The notes beneath the pieces were generated by a model. The model searched no databases and was not told the origin of the DNA. It saw nothing but the letters and a program-made list of their open reading frames with translations. The position numbers and the translations under genes are program-made. DNA of 64,000 nucleotides from Chondrus crispus (Eukaryota; Rhodophyta; Florideophyceae; Gigartinales; Gigartinaceae), in NCBI RefSeq assembly GCF_000350225.1, contig NW_005179135.1:62001-126000 (forward strand). Direction: 5' to 3'. Below are positions 63,020 to 64,000 of the stretch, one piece after another (the stretch's first letter is position 1; every line of letters begins with the position of its first letter).

Positions 63020-64000
63020 ATGTGGTCGCACATTTCAATACTGACTGTGTTGCTAACTCCAATGTCTGGCATGAACGACCAAGCTGAGAAACGCACATCC
63101 GCTATATCAGTTTCTCAGATTTCTGGAGATCCAGGACAGCATAATCGCCACTCAGCTCACCCTGCTGCAGCGAATGATCGAATCAGACAACACCAGGGCC
63201 CGGGTGAAGGAGACCTTAATCATCATGCGATCGTATTAGGCGAGCGTGCGAGCCAAAAAGGCAACAAAAAGAATGCTGGAATGGCTTCAATCTGCAGTTT
63301 CATACATGATTCTGCCCCTCGAAAGAGAACCCTGAAGGACGTAATCGAGATTGCATCCATTTGCGTTGAGAAAGGCACTTTGACCGGTCCAGATCTTACT
63401 CATGAAGAATATCTTCTCGAATGTGCCAGAGAGCTAGCGACTATTGCAGCACTGAAACCTTTTGGAGCTCTTTTGGTGCTGAAACTTACTGACGCCTGTG
63501 AGATTGAGCCATTGTGGAAATACTTCGATGAACACAAGCAACTCAGAGTCTTTTCTGCGACTGACTTACTCAATCAGGAGTCTTGTGCTCTTCAAAGATG
63601 CATGATCGATCCGAATGTGGTGGAAATGATTGTCTCTTCGTCCTACTCGAGCGTCTTCTCGAACGTCACTTCAGCCATGGACCCGCACGCACGGAAGACC
63701 CTCGTACTGTGGGGTTTTCAGTTGACTGGATTTATAGGGACTGTCTCTGGATGGATTGGTGAAGGGCCAAGTGACATACATAAGTTGCACGATATTCTTC
63801 GAAGATACCTTTGCCCATCTTGGAACTCTGAATTCATGAGTGCACAAGATGATACAGTATTCTCAGTGGCAAGCACATGCGTTGGGTGGAACGTAGTGAA
63901 GATTGCCACTGTGAAACTCCTCCAAGAAATGAGTAACAGTTGCACATATCTGATCATAGCCCTGACATTGAAATCTTTTTTACTGACGTTCATTTCAGAG
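63020..64000 (+). CDS. unknown secreted or membrane protein, partial
   Basis: An open frame of 327 codons runs from ATG 63020 to the window edge without a stop. It starts MWSHISILTVLLTPMSG, a plausible signal peptide. A polar, His-rich linker follows (to about residue 75), then a helical region (for example LKDVIEIASICVEKGTL and EEYLLECARELATIAALKPF). Near the edge is a hydrophobic stretch (CTYLIIALTLKSFLLTF) that could be a membrane span. Its codon use and GC are lower than those of the adjacent Gypsy-A, as expected for host DNA. I recognise no family. The ATG is the first in frame. No intron is needed in the visible part. Confidence 0.6.
   Translation, partial: MWSHISILTVLLTPMSGMNDQAEKRTSAISVSQISGDPGQHNRHSAHPAAANDRIRQHQGPGEGDLNHHAIVLGERASQKGNKKNAGMASICSFIHDSAPRKRTLKDVIEIASICVEKGTLTGPDLTHEEYLLECARELATIAALKPFGALLVLKLTDACEIEPLWKYFDEHKQLRVFSATDLLNQESCALQRCMIDPNVVEMIVSSSYSSVFSNVTSAMDPHARKTLVLWGFQLTGFIGTVSGWIGEGPSDIHKLHDILRRYLCPSWNSEFMSAQDDTVFSVASTCVGWNVVKIATVKLLQEMSNSCTYLIIALTLKSFLLTFISE

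Overview
This window looks like nuclear DNA of a eukaryote packed with retrotransposons. The best fit is a multicellular red alga (florideophyte, Chondrus-like). The reasons are host genes without obvious introns, an NB-ARC–WD40 receptor, and a mix of Ty1/Copia, Ty3/Gypsy and tyrosine-recombinase retroelements. This placement is inference; no rRNA or organelle gene is present to confirm it.

Layout: 1–15,300 is a mosaic of broken LTR elements: an LTR of family A, LTRs of families B and C, a degraded minus-strand Ty3/Gypsy element (4,790–12,554) and a Copia gag relic. At 15,311–19,817 lies a minus-strand DIRS/Ngaro-like tyrosine-recombinase retroelement between 127-bp direct repeats. 19,800–31,450 is the main host island: a transposase relic, an RBX1-like RING-H2 gene (21,888–22,412), a GC-rich block, and a large STAND receptor gene (25,657–29,540) with an NB-ARC ATPase and a WD40 array of near-identical blades. 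A MITE (31,449–31,694) and a pogo/Tigger-like DNA transposon (31,722–33,995) follow. A Copia element (34,144–41,658, TSD ATTCT) contains a nested solo LTR of family A (TSD GTCTG). An older minus-strand Gypsy-B copy (41,890–48,994) is cut by a very young Gypsy-A element (48,995–62,659; LTRs differ at 2 of 593 positions). A partial host gene with a signal peptide runs off the right edge (63,020 onward).

The main discovery candidate is a recurrent architecture. Three retroelements here, from two superfamilies, carry an antisense coding region between pol and the 3' LTR, reading away from that LTR. The Gypsy-A one is an uninterrupted 775-codon ORF. Gypsy-B carries a diverged relative of it, a third fragment lies near the left edge, and the Copia element carries an unrelated antisense reading frame with papain/OTU-like Cys and His motifs. 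Gypsy-A also holds an array of about 25 short hairpins, and its LTR family has hairpins whose stems are kept by compensatory changes. The second highlight is the NB-ARC–WD40 gene, whose blades vary only at a few positions, the pattern known from fungal allorecognition (HET) receptors.
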